A stretch of 64,000 nucleotides of DNA, taken from the NCBI GenBank assembly GCA_947382625.1, contig CANDAG010000006.1, forward strand, positions 1-64,000, read 5' to 3'. This DNA comes from an uncultured Lachnospiraceae bacterium. GTDB taxonomy: Bacteria > Bacillota > Clostridia > Lachnospirales > Lachnospiraceae. Each line of letters starts with the position of its first letter. Positions within the stretch are counted from its first letter, which is position 1. A program made the position numbers and the translations under genes. The notes under the pieces are model-generated. The model saw nothing but the letters and a program-made list of their open reading frames with translations, did not search any database and had not been told where the DNA came from. Shown one piece after another: positions 8,875-16,611 of the stretch.

Positions 8875-9687
8875 ATGAAGATGGAATATTTTATGGATCA
8901 GATCAGGCTTTCGGATAGTGCAAAACGGGTGATCCGGGAAAGCAATTTTACGGAGCAGGAATTTCAGGAATGGAAGAACTGGTATGAGCATGATGAAAAA
9001 AGATTTTATGAAGAATTGCGAAAAAGAAATGACCAACGCAAATTTGCATTGATACTTTTTGCCGCACTTGCTGTAGACGCATATAAAGAGTACCAAAAGA
9101 GAGGGATCGAAGATCAGATTTATTTTGATACGTTTCGGGATATTGCTATATGGAACAGGGAGTGCAGAAGGAGATACGGGGAAGAAGGATTGATAGAGGA
9201 AGAGTGGATTGGTAAATCTGTCAGGCTCCAGTTATTCCGGCTTGGAAGGCTTCAGTTTGAACCCGAGATATTGCCCAAAGAGCTTTTGGGCAGGAATGAG
9301 ATTTTGACTGAGGGAATGCCGGTGATTTATGTGCATATACCGGCGGAGGAACCGTTGGAAGAGTATGCTTGTCGGGAGTCGTTTCGAAAGGCGGAGATAT
9401 TTTTTGGTAAGGAATACAGGATTTATCTGTGTGAATCGTGGCTTCTTTCTCCCCGCTTGAAGGATATTTTAGAAGAAGACAGTAATATTATCCGCTTTCA
9501 AAAGCTATTTGAGCTAATACAGGTGGACGAGGACAGCCTGCAGGCAGAAGAGCGGGTATTTGGTGAGGTTTTATCCGATAAAAGCCAGTATGCGGAGAAA
9601 ACTTCATTGCAGCGTAGCATGAAAAAATACCTGTTGAGTAATAAAAAAATCGGCGCCGGACTCGGGGGATGGGTCGGAAATCATTGA
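8875..9687 (+). CDS. Acyltransferase-domain protein (NAT_N / GNAT-like C-terminal architecture)
   Basis: 270 residues, start at 8875 preceded by CAGGGAG. The helical N-terminal half (with QRKFALILFAALAVDAY near residues 54-70 and FDTFRDIAIWNRECRRRYG) and the C-terminal part with VYVHIPAEEPL...ESWLLSPRLKDILEEDSNIIRFQ match my memory of the Firmicutes acyltransferase-domain proteins of about 270 residues. It follows the GH38 gene by 84 bp in the same direction and may be co-transcribed with it. Biochemical substrate unknown; the family call is moderately secure. Confidence 0.6.
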   Translation: MKMEYFMDQIRLSDSAKRVIRESNFTEQEFQEWKNWYEHDEKRFYEELRKRNDQRKFALILFAALAVDAYKEYQKRGIEDQIYFDTFRDIAIWNRECRRRYGEEGLIEEEWIGKSVRLQLFRLGRLQFEPEILPKELLGRNEILTEGMPVIYVHIPAEEPLEEYACRESFRKAEIFFGKEYRIYLCESWLLSPRLKDILEEDSNIIRFQKLFELIQVDEDSLQAEERVFGEVLSDKSQYAEKTSLQRSMKKYLLSNKKIGAGLGGWVGNH

Positions 9688-9694
9688 GTAATCT

Positions 9695-9889
9695 TTATGA
9701 CAGTATTTGACCTTCCAATGCTATTTCATGTTCCTCCCTATTCCTATTCTGAATGTATTCTACTGTGCGGACACCAGGCAAAGTCTGGAAAATTTCAAAT
9801 AAGGTACGTTCACATATATTTAGATGTTCAGCCAGGAATATGATACCATAAGTTATCCCACGAGCACTTCCGGTGCTATGAGCTTTGGT
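9695..9889 (-). pseudogene. C-terminal fragment of an unknown protein
   Basis: On the minus strand a 64-codon frame (TKAHSTGSARGITYGIIFLA... to ...EIALEGQILS, then TAA) has plausible protein composition but no start codon or ribosome site; its upstream end is a stop at 9890. It looks like a stranded gene end between the acyltransferase and HD genes. Family not recognised, and a chance ORF cannot be excluded. Confidence 0.3.
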
Positions 9890-9948
9890 TTACAGGTGGA
9901 ATGTGGTTGATCGGAATGAAGGAGATTTGAAACGAGGAGAAATGAACC

Positions 9949-10596
9949 ATGACGAATATCCAGAAAACAGAAGCCTTTTTAAAAGAACGATTTGCCGATG
10001 GTGCTTTTTTCAAAGAACATCAGGCAGACGGAGAGTACCGTCTGCAGCATTCCTACCGGGTTGCACATATAGCAAGAGAGATTGCACGCAAAGAAGGACT
10101 AGATGAGGAAGGGCTGATAATCGGCGGCCTTTTGCATGATGTGGGTTACTGCCTGCCTTTTGAGAGGGAAGATGCCTGGTGGGAACATGGCCGCATGTCC
10201 GCCCGGCTGGTCCGGCCCTTTCTGGAGCAGCTTGATCTGTCTCCCGGGCAGGTGCAGGAAATCTGTTATGGCATTGCGATCCATGTGGATGGAGAGGCGG
10301 ATTTTGCGGGGGAGAAAACACCTTTTGCTCTAAGTATTGGAGATGCGGATGATGTGGATCGTTTTGACGCCTATCGGATTTACGAGACCATGGTGTTTGA
10401 AGATTTTCGTAACCTTAAGATAGATGATAAGTGCAAATGGCTTCGGGAAAAGCTGGACTGGATCAGCCGGCGGTTGGACAAAAGGTCCGGCACAGAGACG
10501 GCCGAACAGATGATCAGGGAACGTTTGTTGTACCAACGGCAGTATTATGAAAAAGTATTGGAGCAGATGAAGCACAGCGAGACAATTATCGTATAA
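9949..10596 (+). CDS. HD-domain phosphohydrolase
   Basis: 215 residues, ATG at 9949 preceded by ACGAGGAGAAA. The HD superfamily metal ligands are visible: His in LQHSYRVAHIA, HD at residues 63-64 in GGLLHDVGY, and a later Asp in IGDADDVDRFD. Small cytoplasmic HD proteins hydrolyse nucleotides or phosphate esters; the specific substrate is unknown. The gene stands alone between opposing neighbours. Confidence 0.85.
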   Translation: MTNIQKTEAFLKERFADGAFFKEHQADGEYRLQHSYRVAHIAREIARKEGLDEEGLIIGGLLHDVGYCLPFEREDAWWEHGRMSARLVRPFLEQLDLSPGQVQEICYGIAIHVDGEADFAGEKTPFALSIGDADDVDRFDAYRIYETMVFEDFRNLKIDDKCKWLREKLDWISRRLDKRSGTETAEQMIRERLLYQRQYYEKVLEQMKHSETIIV

Positions 10597-10618
10597 AGTA
10601 TGCAGTACCGACATCGTT

Positions 10619-11113
10619 TCAGGACAAAATATCGATCGCTTTTTCTACATCATGGGCGGTCAGTCCTGTTGCCTGGTCGGGCTTCACCTGGTGCTGCATT
10701 ACCTGAGCATTATGCAGATCAAGGTCATCCAGAACCACCCATTTGGTGACGTCAGGATGGGTTTTCAGGTATAAAAGAATTTCATCGGCCTTTACCAGAC
10801 TGAATTTTTTGGTTTTTCTTATTTCTTCTGTGGTCAGATCCGGCGTTGTTCCGTCGATATGCAGATTTTCTTTTTCTAATAATTCGATCAATCTCCGGGC
10901 TTCTATGCGAAGGGGCTTTAATTCAGGATCAAACCAGCTGCGCCATCCGGAGTGAAGGACTATTTTTGAGTTTGTCTTTTTTATTAAACAGGCTAACAGA
11001 CTGACTTTTTCCGCATCAATTAGTGTACCGTCACTGATCTCTCTTTGGTGGTTTTCATTCCAGAGGTTTGAATTCAGTACGCCGTCTATATCCAAAAATA
11101 AAATCTTTGACAT
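10619..11113 (-). CDS. HAD-superfamily protein of the HAD_SAK type
   Basis: 164 residues from the second ATG at 11113, which has better spacing to GAGGC than the ATG at 11119. Residues 4-12 give the HAD motif I ILFLDIDGVLN (nucleophile Asp and the Asp+2), HSGWRSWF carries motif II Ser, and WVVLDDLDLH carries the acidic motif IV. The short cap-less shape matches the HAD group named after Swiss-Army-Knife RNA repair proteins. Likely a phosphatase on a nucleotide or nucleic-acid end; the role is inferred. Confidence 0.75.
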   Translation of the reverse strand: MSKILFLDIDGVLNSNLWNENHQREISDGTLIDAEKVSLLACLIKKTNSKIVLHSGWRSWFDPELKPLRIEARRLIELLEKENLHIDGTTPDLTTEEIRKTKKFSLVKADEILLYLKTHPDVTKWVVLDDLDLHNAQVMQHQVKPDQATGLTAHDVEKAIDILS

Positions 11114-11270
11114 GATCATTTGCCTCGTTTTTGATGATATTGTTTGCGATCACCATTATAATCTGTTTTTGACAAGGCAACAATGCCATATTATAATATT
11201 TTCAAGTAACAATAAGTTGTCGGAAATAACCTGAATGAATAAAACCTCCTAAAGAAGGGAAATTACAGAT

Positions 11271-14200
11271 ATGCATCCAATATCATCCTTATTTTTATCC
11301 CAGTCCTATCAGGACGCATGGGCAGATTACAGCCGTTCTCTGGTAAGCCCCCAGTTCATGCACTGGGATTATGTTATTTTGACGGCGTCCAATGAGCAGC
11401 AGGCAGAGGGCTTCTGGGCTCAATTGGAAGAGCGCAGGCAGGCGGGATTTCTGCCTCTTGAGACGGAGTTTGCCGTGATCCCGGATCCGGAGGGAAAGCG
11501 GGTAGGCAGCGGCGGCGCTACCTTAGGAGTCCTGAAATATGTGGCGGAGCAGGTTGGCAGGGCGGATTTTTCCGGGCTGCGGATCCTGGTGATCCACTCC
11601 GGCGGCGACAGCAAAAGAGTACCGCAGTATTCTGCCCTGGGGAAGCTGTTTTCGCCAGTCCCTCATGAATTGCCAAATGGCCGGGCCTCCACCCTTTTTG
11701 ACGAATTTATGATCGCAATGGCAACGGTGCCTTCACGGGTGAGAGAGGGGATGCTGCTTCTTTCCGGGGACGTGCTTCTTCTCTTTAATCCGCTCCTGAT
11801 CGACTACTCCGGTCAAAATGCGGCGGCAATTTCCTTTAAGGAGCATGTAAAAACCGGCAAAGACCATGGGGTATTTCTGCGGGGAGATGACGGCAATGTC
11901 AGAAGGTTCATGCACAAGCAGACCATTGAGACCCTAAGGAGCTGCGGGGCAGTGAACGAGCAGGATTGTGTGGATATTGATACCGGTGCGATCATTTTTT
12001 CAAAGGAAATGCTTGCATCTTTATATGGGTTGATCTCCCGGGAGGGGAAATTTTGTGAGGAGCTGTTTACCGAACTGGTCAATGAAAAAGTAAGGCTGTC
12101 TCTTTATGGAGATTTTTTATATCCGTTGGCGTCAGATTCCTCTTTGGAGGATTTTTACAGAGAAAAGCCGGAAGGTGCTTTTTGCCCGGAGCTTAAGGCG
12201 GCGCGGAAGAAGGTATGGGAGGCGCTTCGGCCCTTCAGGCTGAAGCTTCTGCGGCTGGTGCCTGCCAAGTTTATCCATTTCGGGACCACCAGAGAAATCC
12301 TGAAGCTGATGAGCAGCGGGGTAAAGGACTATGAGGATCTTGGATGGAGCAGGCATGTGGGCAGCAGCTATGATAACCAGGTGGCAGGCTACAACAGTGT
12401 CTTATCCAGCCATGCGCTTTGCGGTCAGGACTGTTACCTGGAGGTGAGCTATGTTCATCATGGGGCGGAGCTTGGGGATCATGTGCTGCTTTCCTACATT
12501 GATGTGTACGATGAAAAGATTCCTTCCAATGTGGTAGTACACGGGCTGAAGCAGAAGGACGGGAATTTCGTGGCACGGATCTACGGAACGGAGGACAACC
12601 CCAAAGCGGTTTTGGAGGATAGGGGGGAAAAGGATGCGGAGGCAGAGGAGTGTATGTTCTTAGGGCGTCCCTTCCATGAGCTTCTGGATAAGAGTGGGAT
12701 CAGTAAGGAGGAGCTTTGGGCGGAAGGAGAGGAGCATACCATCTGGAATGCCAGGCTTTATCCTGCCTGTCCCACGATCAGGGAAGCCCTTCGTGCCTCT
12801 CTGAATTTATACGCTATGACCCGGGGAGAGGGTCAGGTTTCAAAATGGCGCAGCGGACAGAGAAAAAGCCTTTGCTCCGGGTTTAATGAGGCAGATCCTC
12901 ATGCGCTGATCGCCTGGGAAAAGCGTATGGGAGAGCTGGTGCAGATGGATCGGCTTTCCAAGCTGATCCAGACCGGCGGACAGGCAGCTAAGGGGGCTGA
13001 AATCCTGAAGACCAGGACCCTTTCCCCTGTTCAGGAGGAATGGTTCAAAAAGCATCTTCAGCGGGCGGATTTCGGGGAAAAGATACGGCTGCACTATTAT
13101 GTGGGAACCGCTCTTGGCAGCTATGCAGGGGATTGGCAGATCGGGGAGTGCTTCCGCTGCATCGGGGAGGAGGTGCTTGGAGCTACCCTGAAAAAGCTCC
13201 AGGTCAAGGAGGACTGCCGTATTGTGACGGCACGGCACACAGTGTCCCTGCCTCTTAGGGTGAACTGGGGCGGCGGGTGGAGCGATACTCCACCCTACTG
13301 CAACGAAAAAGGGGGCACGGTATTAAATGCGGCCATACTGCTGAATGGAAAACGTCCGGTGGAGGTAGTGCTCGAAAAGCTCTCTGAGCCAAAGATCGTT
13401 TTTGACAGCCGGGATATGGATGTCCACGGGGAGTTCGAGGAGATTGCACCGTTGCAGCAGACGGGAGACCCCTATGATCCCTTTGCCCTGCAGAAGGCGG
13501 CTCTTCTGGCCTGCGGGATCCTGCCTGTGGAGGGCGGAGATCTTAAGGAGATCCTGACCCGCATGGGAGGCGGATTCCTGATGCGGTCAGAGGTGACAGG
13601 AGTACCTAAGGGAAGCGGTCTCGGAACAAGCAGTATCCTGGCGGCGGCCTGCGTGAAGGCGCTGCTGGAATTTACCGGAATCGAATATAGTGAAGAGCAG
13701 CTCTACAGCACCGTGCTTTGTATGGAACAGATCATGTCCACAGGAGGCGGCTGGCAGGATCAGGTAGGCGGTATTACGGAAGGAATCAAATATACCACTG
13801 CTGCACCGGGGATCAGGCAGGAGATCAAGGTTCATCACATAGAGCTCCCGGAAAAGACCAAAGAAGAGCTGAAGGAGAGGTTTGCCTTGATCTACACCGG
13901 ACAGCGCAGGCTTGCGAGAAATCTGCTCCGGGATGTGGTGGGAAATTACATCGGCAATGAACCGGACACGGTTTTTGCTTTAAATGAGATACAGAAGACC
14001 GCGGCGCTCATGGCCTTTGAACTCTGCCGGGGACATGTGGATGATTTTGCCGGGCTCCTTAGCCAGCATTGGGAATTGTCCAAAAAGATCGATGCAGGAA
14101 GCACCAATATTCTGATCGATCAGATTTTTGACAGTATCTCGGATCTGACCTGTGGCCGCATGATCTGCGGTGCGGGAGGCGGAGGCTTTTTGCAGGTGGT

Positions 14201-14297
14201 TTTGAAAAAGGGAATCTCAAAGGAGCGGCTTCACCAGCGGCTTAAGGAGGTGTTTCAGGACAGCGATATCGATGTATGGGACAGCGAGCTGGTCTGA
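11271..14297 (+). CDS. fkp: Bifunctional fucokinase / fucose-1-phosphate guanylyltransferase
   Basis: 1008 residues. The N-terminal two thirds form a nucleotidyltransferase (GSGGATLGVLKYV near residue 80, SGGDSKRVPQYSALGKLF near 107) with a beta-helix region; the C-terminal third is a GHMP kinase with RVNWGGGWSDTPPYCNEKGG (about 660) and the ATP loop GSGLGTSSILAAA (about 780). This is the Fkp architecture, converting L-fucose to fucose-1-phosphate and then GDP-fucose in the salvage pathway. It lets gut bacteria decorate surface glycans with host fucose. The ATG at 11271 follows GAAGGGA. Length matches the family. Confidence 0.9.
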   Translation: MHPISSLFLSQSYQDAWADYSRSLVSPQFMHWDYVILTASNEQQAEGFWAQLEERRQAGFLPLETEFAVIPDPEGKRVGSGGATLGVLKYVAEQVGRADFSGLRILVIHSGGDSKRVPQYSALGKLFSPVPHELPNGRASTLFDEFMIAMATVPSRVREGMLLLSGDVLLLFNPLLIDYSGQNAAAISFKEHVKTGKDHGVFLRGDDGNVRRFMHKQTIETLRSCGAVNEQDCVDIDTGAIIFSKEMLASLYGLISREGKFCEELFTELVNEKVRLSLYGDFLYPLASDSSLEDFYREKPEGAFCPELKAARKKVWEALRPFRLKLLRLVPAKFIHFGTTREILKLMSSGVKDYEDLGWSRHVGSSYDNQVAGYNSVLSSHALCGQDCYLEVSYVHHGAELGDHVLLSYIDVYDEKIPSNVVVHGLKQKDGNFVARIYGTEDNPKAVLEDRGEKDAEAEECMFLGRPFHELLDKSGISKEELWAEGEEHTIWNARLYPACPTIREALRASLNLYAMTRGEGQVSKWRSGQRKSLCSGFNEADPHALIAWEKRMGELVQMDRLSKLIQTGGQAAKGAEILKTRTLSPVQEEWFKKHLQRADFGEKIRLHYYVGTALGSYAGDWQIGECFRCIGEEVLGATLKKLQVKEDCRIVTARHTVSLPLRVNWGGGWSDTPPYCNEKGGTVLNAAILLNGKRPVEVVLEKLSEPKIVFDSRDMDVHGEFEEIAPLQQTGDPYDPFALQKAALLACGILPVEGGDLKEILTRMGGGFLMRSEVTGVPKGSGLGTSSILAAACVKALLEFTGIEYSEEQLYSTVLCMEQIMSTGGGWQDQVGGITEGIKYTTAAPGIRQEIKVHHIELPEKTKEELKERFALIYTGQRRLARNLLRDVVGNYIGNEPDTVFALNEIQKTAALMAFELCRGHVDDFAGLLSQHWELSKKIDAGSTNILIDQIFDSISDLTCGRMICGAGGGGFLQVVLKKGISKERLHQRLKEVFQDSDIDVWDSELV

Positions 14298-14327
14298 GGG
14301 GAAGTGTGTATGGATCTGAAAAATAAA

Positions 14328-14358
14328 GGGCTGTCGCTTTAACTTAGTGCGGCAGCCC
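14328..14358 (+). terminator. Terminator after fkp
   Basis: GGGCTGTCGC / GCGGCAGCCC stem (one G-T pair) with an 11-nt loop, followed by CTTGTTT. It may act in both directions because it lies between convergent genes. Confidence 0.7.
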
Positions 14359-14367
14359 CTTGTTTAG

Positions 14368-14404
14368 CATAAGGATGTCTGGCGAAGCGTGTCATCCGTT
14401 GCTT
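14368..14404 (+). repeat. Short palindromic repeat, family A
   Basis: CATAAGGATG...GCGAAGC...CATCCGTTGCTT; the last bases touch the stop codon of the convergent flavoprotein gene. Confidence 0.7.
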
Positions 14405-14906
14405 AGTCAGCGGAACCGCCCCGCTGCCCGAGCAGCTCAAGACCTTCCTTACCGGTCATATGGTCAATGGAAAGCTCCAGCATACATAACCGTTCATAGT
14501 ACTTTTGGATCTCTGCTTCCCGGCCCTCGGCAGTGTCATCAGGGAAGAATTTTACAGCCAGCTTTTCGATCGCCTCCCTTTTCTCCTGGGTGTCGGTAAG
14601 GATGCGGATCCTTCCAAAAATGATCACGCTTCTATAGGCGGTAGTATACTTTTCCGGTATTACCCGGTCCGCATCGATCACGCAAAAGGAGGCCTTCGGA
14701 TTTCTGGCAATAGCATCGATCTTGTGACCGGCAGCAGCGCAGTGAAAAATGATCTTTTCCTCCAGATAAGCATAATTGAGAGGTACAGCATAAGGATAAT
14801 CATCATCGCCGGATAAGGCCAGCACGCCTGACGATCTGCGGGCCAGGATAGCCTTGCATTCCTCCGGGGTTAAAAGCTGTTTGCTTCGCCGCATTTCTCG
14901 GAACAT
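14403..14906 (-). CDS. Pyridoxamine-5'-phosphate-oxidase-fold flavoprotein (NimA-like)
   Basis: 167 residues with the split-barrel FMN-binding pattern: MRRSKQLLTPEECKAIL, GVLALSGDDDYPYAVPLNY (residues 27-45), IIFHCAAAGHKIDAI and VCVID-like PKASFCVIDAD. This matches the nitroimidazole-resistance (NimA) group, common in Clostridia; the physiological substrate is unknown. It diverges from the small membrane-peptide gene at 15003, and a perfect operator-like palindrome lies between them. Confidence 0.85.
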   Translation of the reverse strand: MFREMRRSKQLLTPEECKAILARRSSGVLALSGDDDYPYAVPLNYAYLEEKIIFHCAAAGHKIDAIARNPKASFCVIDADRVIPEKYTTAYRSVIIFGRIRILTDTQEKREAIEKLAVKFFPDDTAEGREAEIQKYYERLCMLELSIDHMTGKEGLELLGQRGGSAD

Positions 14907-14927
14907 GGGGGTACTTCCTTTCTATTG

Positions 14928-14956
14928 TTGTACAAAATTATACCCTGTGGTATAAT
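14928..14956 (+). promoter_or_regulatory. Promoter of the 31-residue peptide gene
   Basis: TTGTAC (14928-14933), exactly 17 bp, TATAAT (14951-14956). It points to the peptide gene at 15003. Confidence 0.65.
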
Positions 14957-14957
14957 T
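14936..14957. promoter_or_regulatory. Operator-like palindrome over the -10 box
   Basis: AATTATACC-CTGT-GGTATAATT, perfect 9-bp arms, covering the -10 element. A repressor bound here would block the peptide promoter. Confidence 0.5.
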
Positions 14958-15002
14958 CTTGCGTTGTCATACCCATTCCGACAACGGAAAGGGGGTGAAT
15001 AC

Positions 15003-15098
15003 ATGGAGATATTGACTTCTTTTTTGGTCGCTGTTACGGCTGGTGTAGCTTGCCACTACATCATCAAGTGGTTAGACAGTGGCGACAATGACAACTAG
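15003..15098 (+). CDS. 31-residue hydrophobic peptide (possible type I toxin-like)
   Basis: ATG at 15003 after AAAGGGGGTGA. The peptide reads MEILTSFLVAVTAGVACHYI... then KWLDSGDNDN: one membrane helix (residues 4-21) and a charged tail with a KWLD motif. Firmicutes carry a broad family of such peptides, some annotated as holin-like or Fst-type toxins. Here it has its own consensus promoter, an operator palindrome, a 5' hairpin (GTTGTC / GACAAC at 14965-14989) just before the ribosome site and a strong terminator. No antisense partner gene is proven, so the toxin idea is inference. Confidence 0.7.
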   Translation: MEILTSFLVAVTAGVACHYIIKWLDSGDNDN

Positions 15099-15107
15099 CC
15101 CAAAAAG

Positions 15108-15137
15108 AAAACCCTGGAGTAGCCGCTCCGGGGTTTT
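15108..15137 (+). terminator. Terminator of the peptide gene
   Basis: AAAACCC-T-GGAG / CTCC-G-GGGTTTT with a 6-nt loop, ending in TTTTCGTTTG. Symmetrical A/T flanks could allow use on both strands. Confidence 0.8.
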
Positions 15138-15235
15138 CGTTTGTGAATACATGGATTCACTGACTTCTTATTGCCTGATGGCATTATAGCATATGCGGAC
15201 AGTCTTTTCAATATGCATGTCAGAAGTCACAAAAA

Positions 15236-15309
15236 TGGAAGCAATGGGGCTCGAACCCATGACCTCTCGCGTGTGAGGCGAACGCTCATCCCGGCTGAGC
15301 TATGCTTCC
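15236..15309 (-). tRNA. tRNA-Val (anticodon CAC)
   Basis: On the minus strand: acceptor GGAAGCA pairs TGCTTCC with discriminator A, D-arm GCTC/GAGC, anticodon stem TTCGC/GCGAG around loop CTCACAC (anticodon CAC reading GUG), T-loop GGTTCGAGCCC. CCA is not encoded; a T-run follows and may end the transcript. Confidence 0.95.
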
Positions 15310-15357
15310 ATATCCCTAATTATAGCAGGTTGGGATGAGAATGCAAGAAAAAAATGT

Positions 15358-15552
15358 GTTACTTTTCACACGTATGCCAGCAGGCTGCCCGGACGGAGGC
15401 AAAGTCCTACGTTGCCACGCTCTCGCTCTACAAAAACGCAGTGGACGCTAAGCTCGACAAAACCTCGCTAAGCGCCAGCGTTTTTGAAAGGGCTCCTTAA
15501 GGACTTTGCCTCCATCCGGGCCGGTTTTTCTGGCGTGCCTATGAATAGTTAC
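15358..15552. repeat. About 200-bp multi-stem element, copy 1
   Basis: Imperfect long palindrome: outer arms GTTACTTTTCAC and ATGAATAGTTAC, a second stem CCCGGACGGAGGCAAAG / CTTTGCCTCCATCCGGG (one mismatch) and an inner stem CAAAAACGC / GCGTTTTTG around a conserved loop with AAGCTCGA and ACCTCGCTA. Copy 2 at 21340-21542 has the same stems with different paired bases. It contains no ORF of note and lies between tRNA-Val and the TPP riboswitch. Confidence 0.85.
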
Positions 15553-15610
15553 GCTTGACAAACAGGTCTCCAGGGTTTATTTTTAAATACAACAAAATAT
15601 TATAAGAAGT

Positions 15611-15697
15611 CGCTAGGGGAGCATATGCTGAGAGTGCCGGGCGTGAGCCGGGCAGACCCTCATGACCTGAACCGGATAATACCGGCGGAGGGAAGCA
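15611..15697 (+). ncRNA. TPP (THI-box) riboswitch
   Basis: Contains the conserved THI elements in order: AGGGGAGC, GCTGAGAGTGCC, GACCCTCATGACCTGA, GGATAATACCGGCGGAGGGAA. It precedes the thiamine transporter gene by about 100 bases and should shut it off when thiamine pyrophosphate is plentiful. Confidence 0.95.
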
Positions 15698-15704
15698 GTT
15701 TTTT

Positions 15705-15798
15705 ATAAGTGTGAAAGAGGCAGTGTTTTATCGCTGTCTGAAAGGGCGCACTTATAAGGATTATGGTATCTCCTCCTGTGATGAAACAAGGAGGTTTT
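15705..15798 (+). promoter_or_regulatory. Expression platform of the TPP riboswitch
   Basis: A long hairpin (ATAAGTG 15705-15711 with CACTTAT 15749-15755, plus an inner GCAGTG/CGCTGT pairing) is followed by CCTCCTG...CAAGGAGG-T7. The second hairpin would both sequester the thiT Shine-Dalgarno (AAGGAGG) and resemble a terminator. Which mode operates cannot be decided by eye. Confidence 0.6.
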
Positions 15799-15801
15799 TT
15801 T

Positions 15802-16482
15802 ATGTCAGTTTTTGCAACAGAGATCATTGATGAAGAATGGGGAAATTATTTTGAACTGACCGGCGCAGGCTACGGTGTGTTGGTAGCGGTGATGGTGGTG
15901 ATACTGCTGGCCGGTTGTCTGATCAGTAATCCGGACGGGAAAAAGAAGGTCAGTACCAAAGCACTGGTATTTTCTGCGGTGGCCATGGCTCTTGGCATGG
16001 TGACCAGCATGATCAAGCTGGTGGATATGCCCATGGGGGGCTCCGTGACCTTGTGCAGCATGCTTTTTATCTGTCTGATCGGTTACATATTCGGTCTGCG
16101 TACAGGGCTTATGGCTGCAATTGCCTATGGTTTTCTGCAGCTGGTAGTCGACCCTTATATTATCAGCATCCCGCAGTTATTCACCGACTATATTTTTGGC
16201 TTCGGAGCACTGGGGCTTTCCGGTATATTTTCAGGAAAAAAGAACGGGATGCTTTGGGGCTATCTTCTGGGTGTACTGGGCAGATATTTCTTTACCTTCC
16301 TGTCAGGAATGATCTTCTTTGGAGCCAACGCAGTCAATTACAATCTGTCGGCGCCGGTCTATTCCCTGGCCTACAACGGGGCGTATCTGGGGCCGGAGGC
16401 TTTGATCACGGTGCTGATCCTGCTCATGCCGCCGGTAAACAAGGCTCTTATCAGGATAAAAGCTATGGCAGCCGAGGGTTAA
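15802..16482 (+). CDS. thiT: Energy-coupled thiamine transporter S component
   Basis: 226 residues, six predicted membrane helices, start at 15802 directly after AAGGAGG. After a first helix (about residues 18-37) come the ThiT hallmarks: KALVFSAVAMALGMVTSMIK, PMGGSVTLCSM, and the repeat LMAAIAYGFLQLVVDP, with the acidic/aromatic thiamine-site helices near the C-terminus (GANAVNYNL, NGAYLGPEALI). It binds thiamine and needs the shared EcfAA'T module encoded elsewhere. The upstream THI box supports the function directly. Confidence 0.95.
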   Translation: MSVFATEIIDEEWGNYFELTGAGYGVLVAVMVVILLAGCLISNPDGKKKVSTKALVFSAVAMALGMVTSMIKLVDMPMGGSVTLCSMLFICLIGYIFGLRTGLMAAIAYGFLQLVVDPYIISIPQLFTDYIFGFGALGLSGIFSGKKNGMLWGYLLGVLGRYFFTFLSGMIFFGANAVNYNLSAPVYSLAYNGAYLGPEALITVLILLMPPVNKALIRIKAMAAEG

Positions 16483-16500
16483 GCGGCTGCCTGCTGTTGA

Positions 16501-16577
16501 CATAAGGATGGCCGGCAAAGCCCGGCCATCCGTTGTTTAACATAAGGACAGCTCGCGAAGCGTACTGTCCGTTGTTT
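16501..16577 (+). repeat. Two tandem short palindromic repeats, family A
   Basis: 16501-16538: CATAAGG start, stem GGATGGCCGGC / GCCCGGCCATCC. 16541-16577: same frame, stem GGACAG / CTGTCC. The stems differ in sequence but both pair, evidence for selection on structure. Confidence 0.8.
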
Positions 16578-16611
16578 TGTGAACTGATTTGCGAGGGGCG
16601 GTTTCCTTGCC

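Noticed and set aside
8146..9096. 316-codon minus-strand frame across the GH38 end and acyltransferase start
   Set aside because: Shadow of two convincing plus-strand genes; no start signal.
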